From Cellulophaga fucicola (lineage in GTDB: Bacteria; Bacteroidota; Bacteroidia; Flavobacteriales; Flavobacteriaceae): a stretch of 64,000 bases of DNA. The stretch covers positions 124,001-188,000 of the forward strand of contig NZ_FPIY01000001.1 in assembly GCF_900119145.1 (NCBI RefSeq), written 5' to 3'. Made by a program: the position numbers and the translations under genes. Within the stretch, counting starts at the first letter, position 1. Each line of letters opens with the position of its first letter. This document shows positions 63,908 to 64,000 of this stretch, piece after piece. Under the pieces are notes generated by a model, which saw nothing but the letters and a program-made list of their open reading frames with translations, was not told where the DNA came from and ran no database searches.

Positions 63908-64000
63908 TTGAAGATTTTTAAGCTTGCTGCAATAGATATTGGCTCTAACGCCATACGTCTGCTTATACATAACATTATCGAAACCAAAGGAAAGAAGACA
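63908..64000 (+). CDS. ppx: Exopolyphosphatase/GppA family protein (partial, starts at TTG)
   Basis: The first 31 codons are visible, with the phosphate-loop motif KLAAIDIGSNAIRLLIHNI typical of Ppx/GppA phosphatases. The frame upstream runs directly into the ppk1 stop codon with no ATG, so TTG 63908 is the start. Together with ppk1 it controls polyphosphate levels. The gene continues beyond the window. Confidence 0.88.
   Translation, partial: MKIFKLAAIDIGSNAIRLLIHNIIETKGKKT

Noticed and set aside
1-64000. tRNA, rRNA, CRISPR arrays, IS elements, prophage genes
   Set aside because: No cloverleaf-like sequences, regular spacer arrays, transposase or phage motifs were noticed on either strand.

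Overview
The window is AT-rich chromosomal DNA from a member of the Bacteroidota, most probably a (marine) Flavobacteriaceae. The evidence is the promoter style (TTG about 19 nt upstream of TAnnTTTG), a type IX secretion C-terminal domain, split DUF4331 genes, 2TM/LytTR and DUF4199 genes, type-B ribosomal protein L31, a fused OtsA-OtsB, a GlmU-family protein next to L31, and many SPII lipoproteins. No rRNA, tRNA, CRISPR array, prophage or insertion sequence was recognised. It reads as ordinary core and accessory chromosome with a few oddities.

Layout. 0-8 kb: a 2TM protein and LytTR response regulator, a LETM1-like protein, a DUF4331 protein split over two genes plus a TPR lipoprotein, a 47-residue membrane protein, an ECF sigma/anti-sigma pair, and a YceI lipoprotein. 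Two promoters here share AAACC-N16-CGTA and may be targets of an ECF sigma factor. 8-24 kb: a large secreted VPS10/BNR protein, a PepSY protein, a VWA plus AAA+ ATPase pair, YdeI-like and DinB-like proteins, secreted peptidases of families M16, M1 and M28, an FKBP lipoprotein and an MFS transporter. 24-28 kb: fused trehalose-6-phosphate synthase/phosphatase divergent from a GH15 hydrolase.

28-38 kb is a fatty-acid beta-oxidation block on the minus strand: a MarR regulator, a fused 3-hydroxyacyl-CoA dehydrogenase/enoyl-CoA hydratase, a thiolase, a broken S23-type four-helix-bundle gene and an acyl-CoA dehydrogenase. A PLP-dependent decarboxylase lies beyond it and an acyl-CoA ligase stands on the other side. 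A perfect 26-bp palindrome next to a canonical -7 box lies just upstream of the MarR gene and is the probable operator of the operon.

38-52 kb: a T9SS cargo protein, a Tat-exported DinB protein, two overlapping paralogous small membrane proteins of unknown function, a CIA30 protein, an ATP-grasp protein, large-type PurL, and a His-rich secreted protein. Between purL and the His-rich gene lie two tandem 190-nt non-coding-looking copies. They carry a hairpin with a compensatory base-pair change and a 32-codon ORF that stays open in both. This is the strongest candidate for something undescribed. 50-64 kb: an RsmB-type methyltransferase, a BNR lipoprotein, a second ECF sigma/anti-sigma/Spy-like operon, and a cell-envelope operon (ABC exporter, phosphohexomutase, GT2, DUF4199). 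Divergent from these run L31, the GlmU-family protein, SixA, polyphosphate kinase and the start of exopolyphosphatase. Several genes in the window (PepSY, MFS, decarboxylase, ECF sigma, ppx) have no usable ATG and seem to start at TTG.
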